Source of the DNA: AP-15 sp963732095
Lineage (GTDB): Bacteria > Pseudomonadota > Alphaproteobacteria > ATCC43930 > CGMCC-115725
NCBI GenBank assembly: GCA_963732095.1
Contig: CAVSZA010000039.1
Coordinates: forward strand, 114,894-178,893
Length of the DNA: 64,000 bases
Reading direction: 5' to 3'
Each line of letters begins with the position of its first letter. Position 1 is the stretch's first letter. Below the pieces are notes generated by a model that saw only the letters and a list, made by a program, of their open reading frames with translations, was not told the DNA's origin and made no database searches. Below are positions 17,735 through 27,377 of this stretch, piece by piece. The position numbers and the translations under genes were made by a program.

Positions 17735-18519
17735 GCCGAGCACCTCGGTGATCTCGGCGATCATTATCCGACCTTGCGCGCGGCGATCGCCGGTGATGCG
17801 TTAGGCGCCGCCGCAGTCGAGCTAAGGAGCGGGGCGCCGGATATCGCGCTGTCGCAAGTCACTCTGCTACCGCCGATCACCGACCCGGACAAGATCATCT
17901 GCGCCGGCCGCAATTATCGCGCCCACGCCGCCGAGGCCGGGGGGCGCCCCACCGGAGAATCCGTCAGTCTCCTTGCGGCTCGTCAATACCTTGGTCGCGC
18001 ACAATCAGCCGATGGTGTGCCCCAAGATCTCGGGCGATTTCGACTACGAGGGCGAATTGGCCCTCATCGTCGGGAAGCCGGACCGGCACATCGCTAAAGC
18101 CGACGCCTTGGGCCACATCTTCGGCTACACCTGCTTCAACGACGGCTCGATCCGGGATATCCAGTTCAAGCACTCGATTGCCGCCGGCAAGAACTTCCAC
18201 GCGACGGGCGGTTTTGGGCCGTGGATTGTCACCGCCGACGAGATCCCGGACCCGACGCGGCTCCATCTGATGACGCGGCTCAACGGCAGAGAGGTCCAGC
18301 ACACCGGAATCGACGATCTGATCTTCGACATCCCGACCCTGATCTCGTACTGCTCGGATTGGACGCCTGGTGGCAGGCGACGTGATCTCGACCGGTACGC
18401 CGGAGGGGGTTGGCTTTGCCCGCAAGCCGCCCTTGTGGATGAAGCCGGGCGATGTCGTCGAGGTCGAGATCGACGGCGGCATCGGCGTGCTGCGCAACTC
18501 GATTATCGCCGAGGCATGA
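17735..18519 (+). pseudogene. Fumarylacetoacetate hydrolase family protein, two frameshifts
   Basis: FAH-superfamily enzyme (hydrolase/decarboxylase of acylpyruvate-type compounds) spread over three frames: PDKIICAGRNYRAHAAEAGG (to about 17960), GDFDYEGELALIVGKPDRHI with TCFNDGSIRDIQFKH (to about 18362), and GDVISTGTPEGVGFARKPP to the stop at 18519. The metal-binding acidic residues of DFDYEGELA and the STGTPEGVG loop are present, so the original enzyme was probably active. The stop overlaps the following oxidoreductase start (ATGA). Confidence 0.8.
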
Positions 18520-19339
18520 AGGCGATCCTGCTGCGCCGCCCCGGCGGCCCGGAGGCGCTCGAATATGTCGAGGTACCCACCCCGGTTCCCGGCGAGGGCC
18601 AGGTGCTGGTCAAGGCCGACACAATCGGCGTCAGCATGCCGGAAGTGCTGGTGCGCCGCGGCACCTATGCCTGGATGCCGCCGCTGCCGGCGATCCCCGG
18701 CATTGAGCTCAGCGGCACCGTCGTCGCGCACGGCCCCAACACCGCCGAGCCGGCGCTCGGCGAGCCGGTTTTCGTCAGCGCCCGCGACCTGCCGGCCCGC
18801 GCCGGCTGCTATGCCGAGTACATCGCCGTGCCTGCGCGAGCGGCACACCCCTTGCCGCCCGGTTGCTCGCTCGAGGCGGCGGCGTGCCTTTCGAATTATC
18901 AGGTCGCCTATCACGTGCTGCACACTACGGCGCGTGGGGTGGAGGCGAAACGGGTGCTCGTCCACACCGCGGCGGGTGGCTTCGGCAGCGCTGCGGTGCA
19001 GCTGGCGCTGATCGCCGGCCTGGAGGTGATCGGCGTCGCCGGCTCGGAGAAGAAGACCCGAGCGATCCTTGGACTTGGCGCGCAACACGCGATCGACTAC
19101 CGCAGCGAGGATGTCGTCGACCGCGTGCGCGAGCTTACGGGAGGCCGCGGCGCCGATCTGATCCTCGACCCGATCGGCGGTAAGGGCTTTGGCCGCAATT
19201 TTGACATGCTGGCGCCACTCGGGATGGTGGTCTCCTACGGCCGCCTCGACGGCCCGCCCGACGCCGATCTCTTGACCGCGATGCGGGCCAATTCGGCCAA
19301 GAGTCCGGCGGTGCGCTTCTTCACGATCCATAGCTTGAT
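18516..19339 (+). pseudogene. Zeta-crystallin-like quinone oxidoreductase, 5' part
   Basis: N-terminal 275 residues of an NADPH:quinone oxidoreductase-like MDR enzyme: VLVKADTIGVSMPEVLVRRG, PAIPGIELSGTVVAHGP, VLVHTAAGGFGSAAVQLALI (cofactor loop) and ADLILDPIGGKGFGRNFDML. The coding sequence breaks at FTIHSL, where a group II intron on the opposite strand begins. The remaining 3' part is at 21276-21448. Start overlaps the FAH-family stop, indicating a former operon. Confidence 0.85.
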
Positions 19340-21275
19340 CGGGATAGGGGGACACCTCGCGATGTCACCCCTCCCCCACCACCGGGCATACGGGTCCGTA
19401 CCACGGCGGTTCGACTGGGTTAAGCTTGGGCGGAGACGAAGAGGCGGGGAAGACCGAGGGAGGCGAAATAGTGGTTGCGCAGGGCTTGTTGGACCGCCGG
19501 GTGTCTGGACATGCGCCAGAACCCCGTCGGTGAACCGGCGGCGACCGCTGCATTGAACTTTGGCACGCCACGACGGCGTAGTTCTTTGAAGCGGTTGTGC
19601 CCGTTCTGCCACTGCCGCCAAAGATACGAGCGTAATCTTCGGCGGATCCACGCTTCGAGGTTCGTGAGCACACGTGGGGTCTGGCAGAAGCCGAAGTAGC
19701 CGCGCCATCCGATGAGGTATGGCGTCAGGTCCTCGATCAGCTGCTGTAGGCTGATCCCCCGTGTCCGGCGGGTCTTGTCCCGGACTTGCGTCTTGAATTT
19801 GTCGAGAGCTTTTGGCGCGATGCGCCGCTCGCTCCCGTCATTTGAGATGCTGAACCCCAGGAACTTGCGCTCCTCCGGTCGCGCCACCGCGCTTTTCGCC
19901 TCGCTGACCTTCAGCCGCAGCTTCTGGGTCAGAAACCGGCTCGTCGAGGCCATCACCCGTTCACCGGCGCGGTGACTGCGAACATAGATATTGCAGTCGT
20001 CCGCGTAGCGGCAAAAGCGGTGACCCCGTCGGGTCAGCTCCTTGTCGAGATCGTCGAGCACGATATTGCTCAAGAGGGGCGAGAGCGGACCGCCTTGCGG
20101 GGTCCCCTCGTCCACCGGGCTGACCAAGCCGTTTTCCATCACCCCGGACTTGAGAAACGCCCGGATGAGTTTGAGTGCACGTTTATCCGTCACCCGCGCT
20201 GCGACGCGCGCCATCAAGCTATCATGATTGACCCGGTCGAAAAATCTTTCGAGATCAAGGTCAACCACGACATTGTAGCCCGCGGCAATGTATCGTTGCG
20301 CTTGGGCTACCGCCTGATGGGCGGAGCGTCCCGGTCGGAAGCCGTAACTGTGCTCGGAAAACGTCGGGTCCCACCGCTTCTGGAGAACCTGCAGCAAGGC
20401 TTGCTGGATCAGTCGGTCGACGACGCACGGCACGCCGAGTTTTCTGACCCCACCGTCCGGCTTGGGGATTTCAACCCGCTTGACCGGCTGCGGCTGGTAG
20501 GTTCCCTCGAGGAACTGGGACCGAATGCTTAGCCAGTGCTCACGCAGGTAATCCCTGGCGTCGTCGATGGTCATCCCATCCATGCCAGGGCTGCCTTGGT
20601 TGCTTCGAACGCGTTTCCACGCTCTTACGAGGTTCTCTCGGTCGCACACCTCCTCCATTAATTGCTCTGCGGAAGCCGGGCTTTCGGTGGTTGGTTTCGC
20701 CGCGAATGGTTCGGTCCCTTGATAACCGCTGATCGGGGTTTCACCCTGATCCACCGGTTCCAAGGCCAGTGAGTACTGGATCTTCTGCCGCATTCCACTC
20801 ATGAGTTGCCAGTCCTACTTGCCGCTCTCAATCGTTCGGGCCTTCAGCCATCGTTCCCGGCTCGGCCTATCTGTTGCTCCGCCTTTCGGCTTTGGAGTGC
20901 CTCACTAGCTTTGCCGACGTCATGACCTACTATGCCGTCTGCTGACTTCTGCCCTGCGGTCAGTCGGCCTCTCGGCCGGCTCAGTCGCCCGGAGACGACA
21001 CGGGGCAGATCTCCCGGGGTAAGCTCAATCGCCTTCAGTGCACAACCGCCGGATCTACGCTTCGCGCCGTTGATGGATATGGACTTCGCGGTACGTCGCC
21101 CGCTCGTCCGGCGCTTGCGCCTCGTATCCGGTTCTTGTTCATCGGCTCGCACCTTTGCTTCGCGCTTCCTTCAGACCCCGCCTCGCGGCGATAGCCCTTG
21201 CGCATCACTAACCCTTCACCTCCATCAGGTTGGGTAGAGGAATTTCACCTCCGAGCTATTGAGCATGCCCGGCAC
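19339..21275 (-). mobile_element. Group II intron, antisense to the host gene (ends approximate)
   Basis: Retroelement of about 1.9 kb with its reverse transcriptase on the minus strand. The minus-strand 5' end near 21275 reads GTGCCGGGCATGC, a plausible intron start. The 3' end near 19339 reads through a hairpin-rich GGGGAGGGGTGACATCGCG segment to CCTATCCCGAT, plausible for domains V-VI. Both ends fall within one MDR gene. The intron lies opposite to that gene, so it cannot be spliced from its mRNA. Exact ends are uncertain by a few bases. Confidence 0.8.
19420..20802 (-). CDS. ltrA: Group II intron reverse transcriptase/maturase
   Basis: 460-residue intron-encoded protein. Reverse-transcriptase blocks are present: NQGSPGMDGMTID, KPDGGVRKLGVPCVVDRLIQ, YGFRPGRSAHQAV, VVDLDLERFFDRVNHD, GTPQGGPLSPLLSNIVLDDL and the catalytic CRYADDCNIYV near residue 268. 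A maturase (X) domain follows (LIGWRGYFGFCQTPRVLTNL then WIRRRLRSYLWRQWQ). No HNH endonuclease domain follows, so mobility would use an endonuclease-independent route. The frame is intact. Confidence 0.95.
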   Translation of the reverse strand: MSGMRQKIQYSLALEPVDQGETPISGYQGTEPFAAKPTTESPASAEQLMEEVCDRENLVRAWKRVRSNQGSPGMDGMTIDDARDYLREHWLSIRSQFLEGTYQPQPVKRVEIPKPDGGVRKLGVPCVVDRLIQQALLQVLQKRWDPTFSEHSYGFRPGRSAHQAVAQAQRYIAAGYNVVVDLDLERFFDRVNHDSLMARVAARVTDKRALKLIRAFLKSGVMENGLVSPVDEGTPQGGPLSPLLSNIVLDDLDKELTRRGHRFCRYADDCNIYVRSHRAGERVMASTSRFLTQKLRLKVSEAKSAVARPEERKFLGFSISNDGSERRIAPKALDKFKTQVRDKTRRTRGISLQQLIEDLTPYLIGWRGYFGFCQTPRVLTNLEAWIRRRLRSYLWRQWQNGHNRFKELRRRGVPKFNAAVAAGSPTGFWRMSRHPAVQQALRNHYFASLGLPRLFVSAQA

Positions 21276-21448
21276 ACGACGACCGGCCCGACATCCGTGC
21301 CGCGGCGATGACCGTGCTGTTGGACCACCTCGCCGCCGGCCGCATCCGCCCGCTGGTCCACGACCGACTGCCGCTCGCCGAAGCCGGCCGTGCCCAGGCG
21401 CTGCTCGAAAGCGGCCAGGTCATCGGAAAATTGTTGTTGAAGCCCTGA
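21276..21448 (+). pseudogene. Zeta-crystallin-like quinone oxidoreductase, 3' part
   Basis: Reads DDRPDIRAAAMTVLLDHLAA, then GRIRPLVHDRLPLAEAGRAQ and GKLLLKP followed by a stop, the expected C-terminus of the enzyme interrupted at 19339. Joining the two parts directly leaves the frame off by one, so intron ends or one base are uncertain. Confidence 0.8.
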
Positions 21449-21504
21449 CAGAGACGGTGAAAGTGCTCACCCACTCGAAGATCCCCGTGCTCGTGTATCG
21501 TTGA
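21445..21504 (+). pseudogene. Universal stress protein, C-terminal remnant
   Basis: The frame ALTETVKVLTHSKIPVLVYR followed by a stop is the typical last strand of UspA-family proteins. It starts inside the oxidoreductase stop region; the rest of the gene is gone. Confidence 0.4.
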
Positions 21505-21727
21505 GGGTGAGTCGAAGGTCGTCGGCGTCTGGGGCATATCGGGCTTCCCTCGCACAATGGATCGGAGAGCTATCCTGCAACGGAGACCTGCCCTGTCGGG
21601 GGCATCGTTTCCCGCCGCCCGCACTCTCGGTCACGACTGAAAGCTTTGCTATGGACGTCAAAAGCAAGACGATGGCCATCACGGACCCGGGAAATCCGTG
21701 CAATATCGGCGAAATAGGAACCTCATC

Positions 21728-22775
21728 ATGACGCAATCCATTCAGCCGGGCCGGTTTGGTCATAGCGGCAAGCCCGACGATGCGTGGCTCTCAAAACAGG
21801 AGAAGGAGCCGATCCTCGAACCGGAGCTGCCGATCATCGATACGCATCATCATTTGTGGGACCGCGGCGGCTGGACTTACTTGCTGCCGGAACTGCTCGC
21901 TGACCTCAACACGGGCCACAACATCGTCGCGACAGTCTTCGAGGAATGCCGCTCGATGTATCGCGCCAACGGGCCGGTCGAGATGCGTCCAGTCGGCGAG
22001 GTCGAGTTCGTCGCCGGCATCGCCGCGATGAGCGCAAGTGGCGGTTACGGCCCAATCAAGGTGGCGCAAGGCATCGTCGGCTTCGCCGATCTCGCGCTGG
22101 GCGATCGGGTTGAGCCGGTGCTCGAGGAACTAATCCGCGCCGGCGGCGGCCGGCTTTCGGGCGTCCGCTATTCGGTTGGCTACGATGCCGACCCGACCAT
22201 CGGCAACAGCCGGTCCGAACTCGGCGCCCCATATCTACGCCCGGCCCGAAGTCCGCGCCGGGGTGGCGCGGCTCGCCGCGCACGGGCTGGTGCTCGATGC
22301 CTGGTGCTACCATCCGCAACTCGCCGATGTCATCGCACTGACGCGCGCGGTGCCGCAGGCGACAATCGTGATGTGCCACGTCGGCGGCGTGCTTGGCTAC
22401 GGCGCATATGCCGGCAAAAAGGACGAAGTCCACGCCGCGTGGCGAGCCAACATGGCGGAGTTGGCCACGTGCCCGAACGTCTCCGTCAAACTCGGCGGAA
22501 TGCTGAACCGCGGCGCCGCGCTCAATTTCCGCGAGCTTCCGGCGCCGCCGAATTCTGCGGCCTGGTCGGCGGCCTGGCGGCCCTATGTCGAACCTTGTAT
22601 CGAGTTGTTTGGTGCCGAACGCTGCACTTTCGAGAGCAATTTCCCCGTGGACAAGATGGGGACCGGCTACGCTACGCTGTGGAACGCGTTCAAGCGCATC
22701 ACCGCCGGATGCTCACACACCGAGAAGCTCGCCCTCTATAGCGGCACGGCGAAGCGGCTCTACCATCTCGACTGA
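21728..22775 (+). pseudogene. Amidohydrolase-2 family metal hydrolase, one frameshift
   Basis: TIM-barrel amidohydrolase (PF04909 type) of about 350 residues. The metal-binding IIDTHHHLWDRGGW is near residue 37; later family segments are GLVLDAWCYHPQLADVIALT, VMCHVGGVLGYG, NVSVKLGGMLNRG and the C-terminal FESNFPVDK. The frame changes between about 22210 and 22235 (after YDADPTIGNSRSE). Apart from this break, the whole fold is represented. The ATG at 21728 follows AGGAACC. Confidence 0.8.
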
Positions 22776-22830
22776 GGCGGGCGGAATTGCCGAACCGCGT
22801 TACTCGTTCCCGAAAAATCGTCGCCACGCT

Positions 22831-22990
22831 ATGCCTCGTCACCACAACCTCGAGAAATACCTCATTGGCTATCTCGACGGCGACGGGCTAGGCGACGATC
22901 CGAAGGGCCGCTGTTCCGTACGATGGGCCGCGGCTCCGGCAAGCTCACGCGCTGGGTGCTGAAACGGACTGAAGAGCTGAGGGGGTCACT
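22831..22990 (+). pseudogene. Tyrosine integrase fragment
   Basis: Reads HHNLEKYLIGYLDGDGLGDD then PKG, and one base out of frame PLFRTMGRGSGKLTRWVL. I recognise this as the middle of phage-type site-specific recombinases. The catalytic Arg/His/Tyr region is missing. Confidence 0.5.
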
Positions 22991-23060
22991 CACCGGTCGA
23001 CATGGAGGGCGCGCTGAGCGCATCGGCGCATTCTGAGGTCGTGGCACCACGCGCCGGACG

Positions 23061-23118
23061 AGGTGGGACCACCAGTTCGAATCCCCTTTGCTCCAGCGCG
23101 GAGTTTGTTGCGAACCTC
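23061..23118 (+). repeat. tRNA-like dispersed repeat, copy R5
   Basis: AGGTGGGACCACCAGTTCGA, then ATCCCCTTTGCTCCAGCGCG and GAGTTTGTTGCGAACC. Complete T-arm, acceptor and tail. Confidence 0.65.
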
Positions 23119-23184
23119 ACTTTCGGGGCGCATTCCATCGGAGAACCGAAGGTCGGAATCCAGCCCGCTCGAAGCTACTGCGCC

Positions 23185-23300
23185 AGAGAACGCGGCGGTG
23201 GCAGCTGGATGAGATGGTCGTTCCCATCGCCCGCAAGCGGATGTATCTGTCGCGTGCCTTCGATCACGAAGGCGAGATCCTCGACATATCGGCGCACTAC
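23185..23300 (+). mobile_element. IS6-family transposase fragment
   Basis: The plus strand encodes RWQLDEMVVPIARKRMYLSR then AFDHEGEILDI, the first catalytic-Asp segment of IS6/IS26-type transposases (W-x-D-E followed by YLxRAxDxxGxxLD). Both ends of the gene are missing. Confidence 0.5.
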
Positions 23301-23381
23301 GACAGCCTGATTGCGGTCCCGGCAACAATCAGCAAGGTGCCAACCAAGGCGTATCTGCCGGCGGTTTAGGCGAAGGCGGCA

Positions 23382-23885
23382 ATGAGGACGAAAGCCAGGA
23401 AGTTAGAGAGGAAGACCCGGGCGGCCGAACTCGATATGGAAATCATGCGGGCCCGGGAGGCTAACGGTCTGCCAGTGATCAGCCCCATGCTCGGTCTGCC
23501 CCCGGAGAAATGGGAGTGTGAGTTCCGGGATTACCTGGTGGCGCTGGGCGACCCCCGAGCTGCTGACCCCGAGTGGCTGGCGGCTCGTATTCGGGAGGAG
23601 CAGCGCCGCGCCAGGTGGTTCGTGAAGTGGTTCGATGCGTGGTTCGAGGAATCGGCGGACGGGTTCGACTTCGGGAAGGAGGAGGTGCGGCGCCCAGTAG
23701 GAAAACCACAGCACTTGCGGCGTACACCCGAAGAGCGCCAGGAAGCAATGAAAGCGGCCCATGCCGGCGTCGCGGCCTTCGCGGACGGAATTGCTGAGAG
23801 CTCCTGCCCTCATAAGGTCGCGACACTCACCTATTCCGCCTGGCGCAAAGGCTGGCAAGAGGCGCGCGATCGGGCCGGGCCCTAA
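23382..23885 (+). CDS. Hypothetical protein with a C-terminal RMF/CrpP-like domain
   Basis: 167 residues. Residues 1-120 are charged, tryptophan-rich and unrecognised. Residues 128-162 read GVAAFADGIAESSCPHKVA followed by a W-x2-GW-x2-A pattern (W154, G157, W158). This matches the ribosome modulation factor/CrpP layout, in which a short G-A-G motif precedes a Cys-Pro and a WxxGW helix. Ribosome binding would be the family expectation; here it is inference. A similarly long frame exists on the opposite strand, but this strand has the better protein character. Confidence 0.55.
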   Translation: MRTKARKLERKTRAAELDMEIMRAREANGLPVISPMLGLPPEKWECEFRDYLVALGDPRAADPEWLAARIREEQRRARWFVKWFDAWFEESADGFDFGKEEVRRPVGKPQHLRRTPEERQEAMKAAHAGVAAFADGIAESSCPHKVATLTYSAWRKGWQEARDRAGP

Positions 23886-23904
23886 GCAGCTCGTGGGTCC
23901 AGCA

Positions 23905-24215
23905 TCTACGAATTGTCGAAGGGCGGTGAGGTTTTGGCGCGTTCGACGAGGACGCCAGTATCAGTGCGTGTCGAGATGCTGGTGAAGGCCTTGTCGTTGG
24001 CGCGTGGCGATCCCGGCGCCATCGCCGCGCAGCATGGCCTGGCGCACGCCGTCGATGTCAAGCACCACCGCGGTGACGTTGTAGGTCTGCTCTTTGCAAG
24101 CAGCGCCCGCGCCTGCTACCAGTTCGCTTACCACCGCGGCCGAGATGCGGTGGGTGGTGACAAGCCCCTGCGCCGAAACCGCCGCCTCGGCGTCTCGCCG
24201 TCGACGCTCTATCGG
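23905..24215 (-). pseudogene. Heme-binding HbpS/GlcG-like protein, frameshifted remnant
   Basis: The minus strand reads ISAAVVSELVAGAGAACKEQ, TYNVTAVVLDIDGVRQAMLR and GDGAGIATR, then one base out of frame NDKAFTSISTRTDTGVL. This is the layout of the HbpS/GlcG family (PF03928; small secreted or cytosolic heme/cofactor-binding proteins). No intact frame remains. Confidence 0.5.
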
Positions 24216-24470
24216 TAGATCCCGGCCGCGCGAACCGCGCGCCAGGCGTTTGACAACGGCCGCTCTACCTCAAAGACCGGGCGCTCCAGGAGGGTTTCAG
24301 TCTGACGGCGGGGGCGGCTCAGCGCCGTAAGCGGCCGTTGCCGAGTAGCGCGTAAACCGGGCCGGGCCCCTATGACTGCCATTCATGGTCGAAGACTATC
24401 AGCTGCGTAGGGCAGGGCTGTAATGTCTGCATGCAGGCCGGGGGCTGGTAGCACTGTGACGAGACCAACG

Positions 24471-25766
24471 ATGCGGAACCGGACTTCGATTGGCATCGAC
24501 TTCGGCACGACGAACACCGTCGTTGCCATCGCCAAGCCCGGCGAGGCGTTGCGCGCAGTCACATTCCACGATGACCGCGAGCAAACCGATATCTACCGGT
24601 CGGTGTTGTGCTTCGAACACCTTGCCGCGAGCTGGTTTGATGTCGAAGCTTCTGCGGGTATGAAGGCGATCAGGGCCTATCTGACCTCGACGCACGAGAC
24701 GCGTTTCATCCAGTCGTTCAAGAGCCACGTCGCCAGCGCCCTCTTTGATGAAACTCGGATCTTCGGCCGCGGATACAAGTTCGAGGATCTGCTGTCGACG
24801 TTCTTTCGCCTCTCCCTCCGCGATGCCGGCGATCAGCTCGCCGATCTCGGCGGCCGCGTCGTCTCCGGACGGCCGGTCGCCTTTGTCGGTGCCACGCCGG
24901 ACGAGGCGCTCGCCGTTCGTCGCTATGGAGAGGCCTACCGGCGGATCGGCATCCGCCGCCCTGTCTACGTTTACGAGCCGGTCGGCGCCGCTTATTACCA
25001 CGCGCAGCGCCTCAAATCCGACGCGCTGGTACTGGTTTGCGATTTCGGCGGCGGCACGAGCGATTTCTCCCTGATCCGCTTCGAGCGGCACGGCACCGGC
25101 GTCGGTGCGACGCCGATCGGCCACGCCGGGGTCGCCGTGGCGGGCGACAATTTCGATTATCGGATCATCGACGCGGTGGTCTCGCCGCTGCTCGGCAAAG
25201 GAACCCAGTTCAAATCGATCGATAAGATTCTGCCGATCCCGCAGCATTACCACGCGAGTTTTGCGCGATGGCATCAACTCGCGATGCTCAAGACCCCGGA
25301 ACATCTCCGCGAGCTGGAGCGCCTGCAACGAGCTTCTCTATCCCCCGAAAAGATCGCGATGTTTCTCGACATCATCCGCAACGATTGGGGCTTCAACATC
25401 TATCGCGCGGTTTCCGACACCAAGGTGCGGCTGTCCTACGCGGCCACCGCCACGTTCGCACTCAGGCTCGGGGAGCTCAATATCGAACAGGAGATTTCGC
25501 GTCGCGATTTCGAGCGTTGGATTGCCGACGACATTGCAAGGATCCAGCGGACCGTCGACCAGCTGCTGCAAACCGAAGGCGTCCCATTCGACGAGATCGA
25601 CAGTGTGTTACTAACCGGTGGCAGCTCGTTCATTCCCGCGGTTCGCCGCGTGTTCGAGACACGGTTCGGGGCGCAACGGCTGACCGACGGGGAAAACTTC
25701 CAATCGGTCGCCTTTGGCCTCGCGCTCATCGGCCTGGAAGACGATTTGGGCCCGTGGGCGGCCTAA
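24471..25766 (+). CDS. Hsp70-like chaperone, YegD type
   Basis: About 432 residues, the length of short Hsp70-fold proteins such as YegD, which have the ATPase domain but only a reduced substrate domain. Actin/Hsp70 phosphate loops are present: IGIDFGTTNTVVAI (phosphate 1), VYEPVGAAYYHA (connect), LVCDFGGGTSDFSLIRF (phosphate 2) and VLLTGGSSFIPAVRRVFE (adenosine). The Met at 24471 was preferred to an upstream frame start at 24423 because the Hsp70 fold begins immediately after it. It lies near the tldD/tldE pair and converges with it. Confidence 0.88.
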   Translation: MRNRTSIGIDFGTTNTVVAIAKPGEALRAVTFHDDREQTDIYRSVLCFEHLAASWFDVEASAGMKAIRAYLTSTHETRFIQSFKSHVASALFDETRIFGRGYKFEDLLSTFFRLSLRDAGDQLADLGGRVVSGRPVAFVGATPDEALAVRRYGEAYRRIGIRRPVYVYEPVGAAYYHAQRLKSDALVLVCDFGGGTSDFSLIRFERHGTGVGATPIGHAGVAVAGDNFDYRIIDAVVSPLLGKGTQFKSIDKILPIPQHYHASFARWHQLAMLKTPEHLRELERLQRASLSPEKIAMFLDIIRNDWGFNIYRAVSDTKVRLSYAATATFALRLGELNIEQEISRRDFERWIADDIARIQRTVDQLLQTEGVPFDEIDSVLLTGGSSFIPAVRRVFETRFGAQRLTDGENFQSVAFGLALIGLEDDLGPWAA

Positions 25767-26057
25767 TCCGCCAAGCGCGTCGTGATGAACCAATCCGCGG
25801 CCTCGACAACCGGCGACTTCGCTGGTTTCCGCCCGACCTCGCGGTTGGTCGGCCCGCAGCCAATGGTGGGAATGGGGCATCTTCACCCATATGCCGCGTC
25901 GACTGCCATCGGCGGCAGAGCGCCGTCTTCGGTCATTTACTGCGTCGCTCGGGCTGGTGTAACCCAAATTCCGTCGCCGGGTCTTAAGCGACTACATCAT
26001 TCGATCCGCCGGAGTTGCTCGCGCCGCCCGAGTTGCTCGCAAATGGTCTCGGGCCGC

Positions 26058-27365
26058 TCATTTCGCCGAGATCGTCACCCCGGACGCGGCCAGATATGGA
26101 TAGGCGTGGTCGCCGAAATTGACCTGCTCGCGAGAAACCGCCCGGATGTTCCGCAACAAATCCTGCAGGTTGCCGGTGACCATCGTCTCGCTCAAGGCGT
26201 GGCGGATTTCGCCGCCCTCGATGTAGAACGAGTTCTTGGCGACACCGCTGAATTCGAGGTTGCTGTTCGGGTTGCCGCCGGAAAACCGCGACAGGATGAT
26301 GCCGCGCTCGGTGCCGGCGACGATCTCGTCGAGACTGCGATCGCCGGGCGGCACGACGAGATTCCATACCCCGGCGGTTTGCGGCAAGCCGAGCTTGCGC
26401 GCGATGTAGAAATCCACGAGGAAGGTTTCGAGCCGGCCGTTCTTGAGGATGTCGATATCGGCGGTCGGGATGCCGAACCCGTCGAAATCCGCGCCTTCGG
26501 GGAAGTCCGCCGCCAGCGGCCGGTTCAGCAGGCTGAACAGCGGGCTGGCGATTGGCTCGCCCGCCTTGTCCCGGTATGGCGAGGTGCCGGCGAGCAGCTC
26601 GTAGCCGCCGAGTGCACGCGCCAGCAAGAACATCAGATGGTAGACGCAATCCGGCGTCAGGATCACGTCACCGATGAACTTTTCGGGCACCGGACGGGCA
26701 TCGAACGAGTGCAATGTCTCCTCGATCAGCCGCCCGACCGTGCCGACCGCGAGCAGCCGCTCGAACGGAGCGTAGGACGCCGCGCCCGAGTAGTTGAACG
26801 AGGTAGCGCGCGCCCCGTCCTTGGCGCTGAACATCGCGCCGAACTGGTACCAGGCTCGGCGCTGCTGCTGCTGCACGCCGAGCGAATTTGCAAAGGCGGT
26901 GTCCTTCGCGAAGAAGGTATAGGTGCTGTTGCGCGTCCGGATCAGCGGATAGCGAGTGTTCAATTCGCCGACATAGGCCAGCACGGTCGCGATCATCGCG
27001 TCGCGGTCCGGCGCTTCCGCGCCATGCCGGCGCGGCGGCAACGACAGCGCGTCGGCGACCGCGTTTGCCGGGTCCGCCAGCCCGGCCTCGGCGGCCAGCA
27101 GCGCCGAGCGCAACGCCGCCTCGACCGCCTCCTCGTCGCGGCCGTTTAGGGTCGCGCTGCCGCGCTTGCCGCCGCGCAGCACGAGGATCGTCGTCGTCTC
27201 GTTGGCGGTGCTGCGCAGCAGATCGACCTTGCGCTCACTGAAATCGATCTCGAAGCGGTCGACATCGATCGCCGCCACCTGCGCCGCATCGGCCCCGCGG
27301 TCGGTCGCGCGCCGCACCAGCTCGGTGGCGAAATCGGGCGCCGGCGCGTCAGCCAGCCCGCTCAT
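26058..27365 (-). CDS. tldE: TldE/PmbA, metalloprotease partner subunit
   Basis: 435-residue PmbA/TldE family protein. With TldD it forms the heterodimeric protease that cleaves microcin B17 leader and unfolded peptides such as CcdA. TldE lacks the HExxxH metal site and supports TldD. Family segments include LYVAR-type PFERLLAVGTVGRLIEETL, DFDGFGIPTADIDILKNGRL and NPNSNLEFSGVAKNSFYIEG. It starts 12 bases after the tldD stop, so the two form an operon. No modified-peptide precursor gene is visible nearby. Confidence 0.92.
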   Translation of the reverse strand: MSGLADAPAPDFATELVRRATDRGADAAQVAAIDVDRFEIDFSERKVDLLRSTANETTTILVLRGGKRGSATLNGRDEEAVEAALRSALLAAEAGLADPANAVADALSLPPRRHGAEAPDRDAMIATVLAYVGELNTRYPLIRTRNSTYTFFAKDTAFANSLGVQQQQRRAWYQFGAMFSAKDGARATSFNYSGAASYAPFERLLAVGTVGRLIEETLHSFDARPVPEKFIGDVILTPDCVYHLMFLLARALGGYELLAGTSPYRDKAGEPIASPLFSLLNRPLAADFPEGADFDGFGIPTADIDILKNGRLETFLVDFYIARKLGLPQTAGVWNLVVPPGDRSLDEIVAGTERGIILSRFSGGNPNSNLEFSGVAKNSFYIEGGEIRHALSETMVTGNLQDLLRNIRAVSREQVNFGDHAYPYLAASGVTISAK

Positions 27366-27377
27366 CGCCGCCTACCT

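Noticed and set aside
17964..19355. Long minus-strand frame of 463 residues
   Set aside because: Antisense to the FAH-family and MDR genes, composition typical of a shadow frame.
23403..23858. Minus-strand 151-residue protein
   Set aside because: Overlaps the plus-strand RMF-like gene, has low-complexity Arg/Pro composition and no recognisable motif.
25782..27149. Long plus-strand frame of 455 residues
   Set aside because: Antisense to tldE; no family character.
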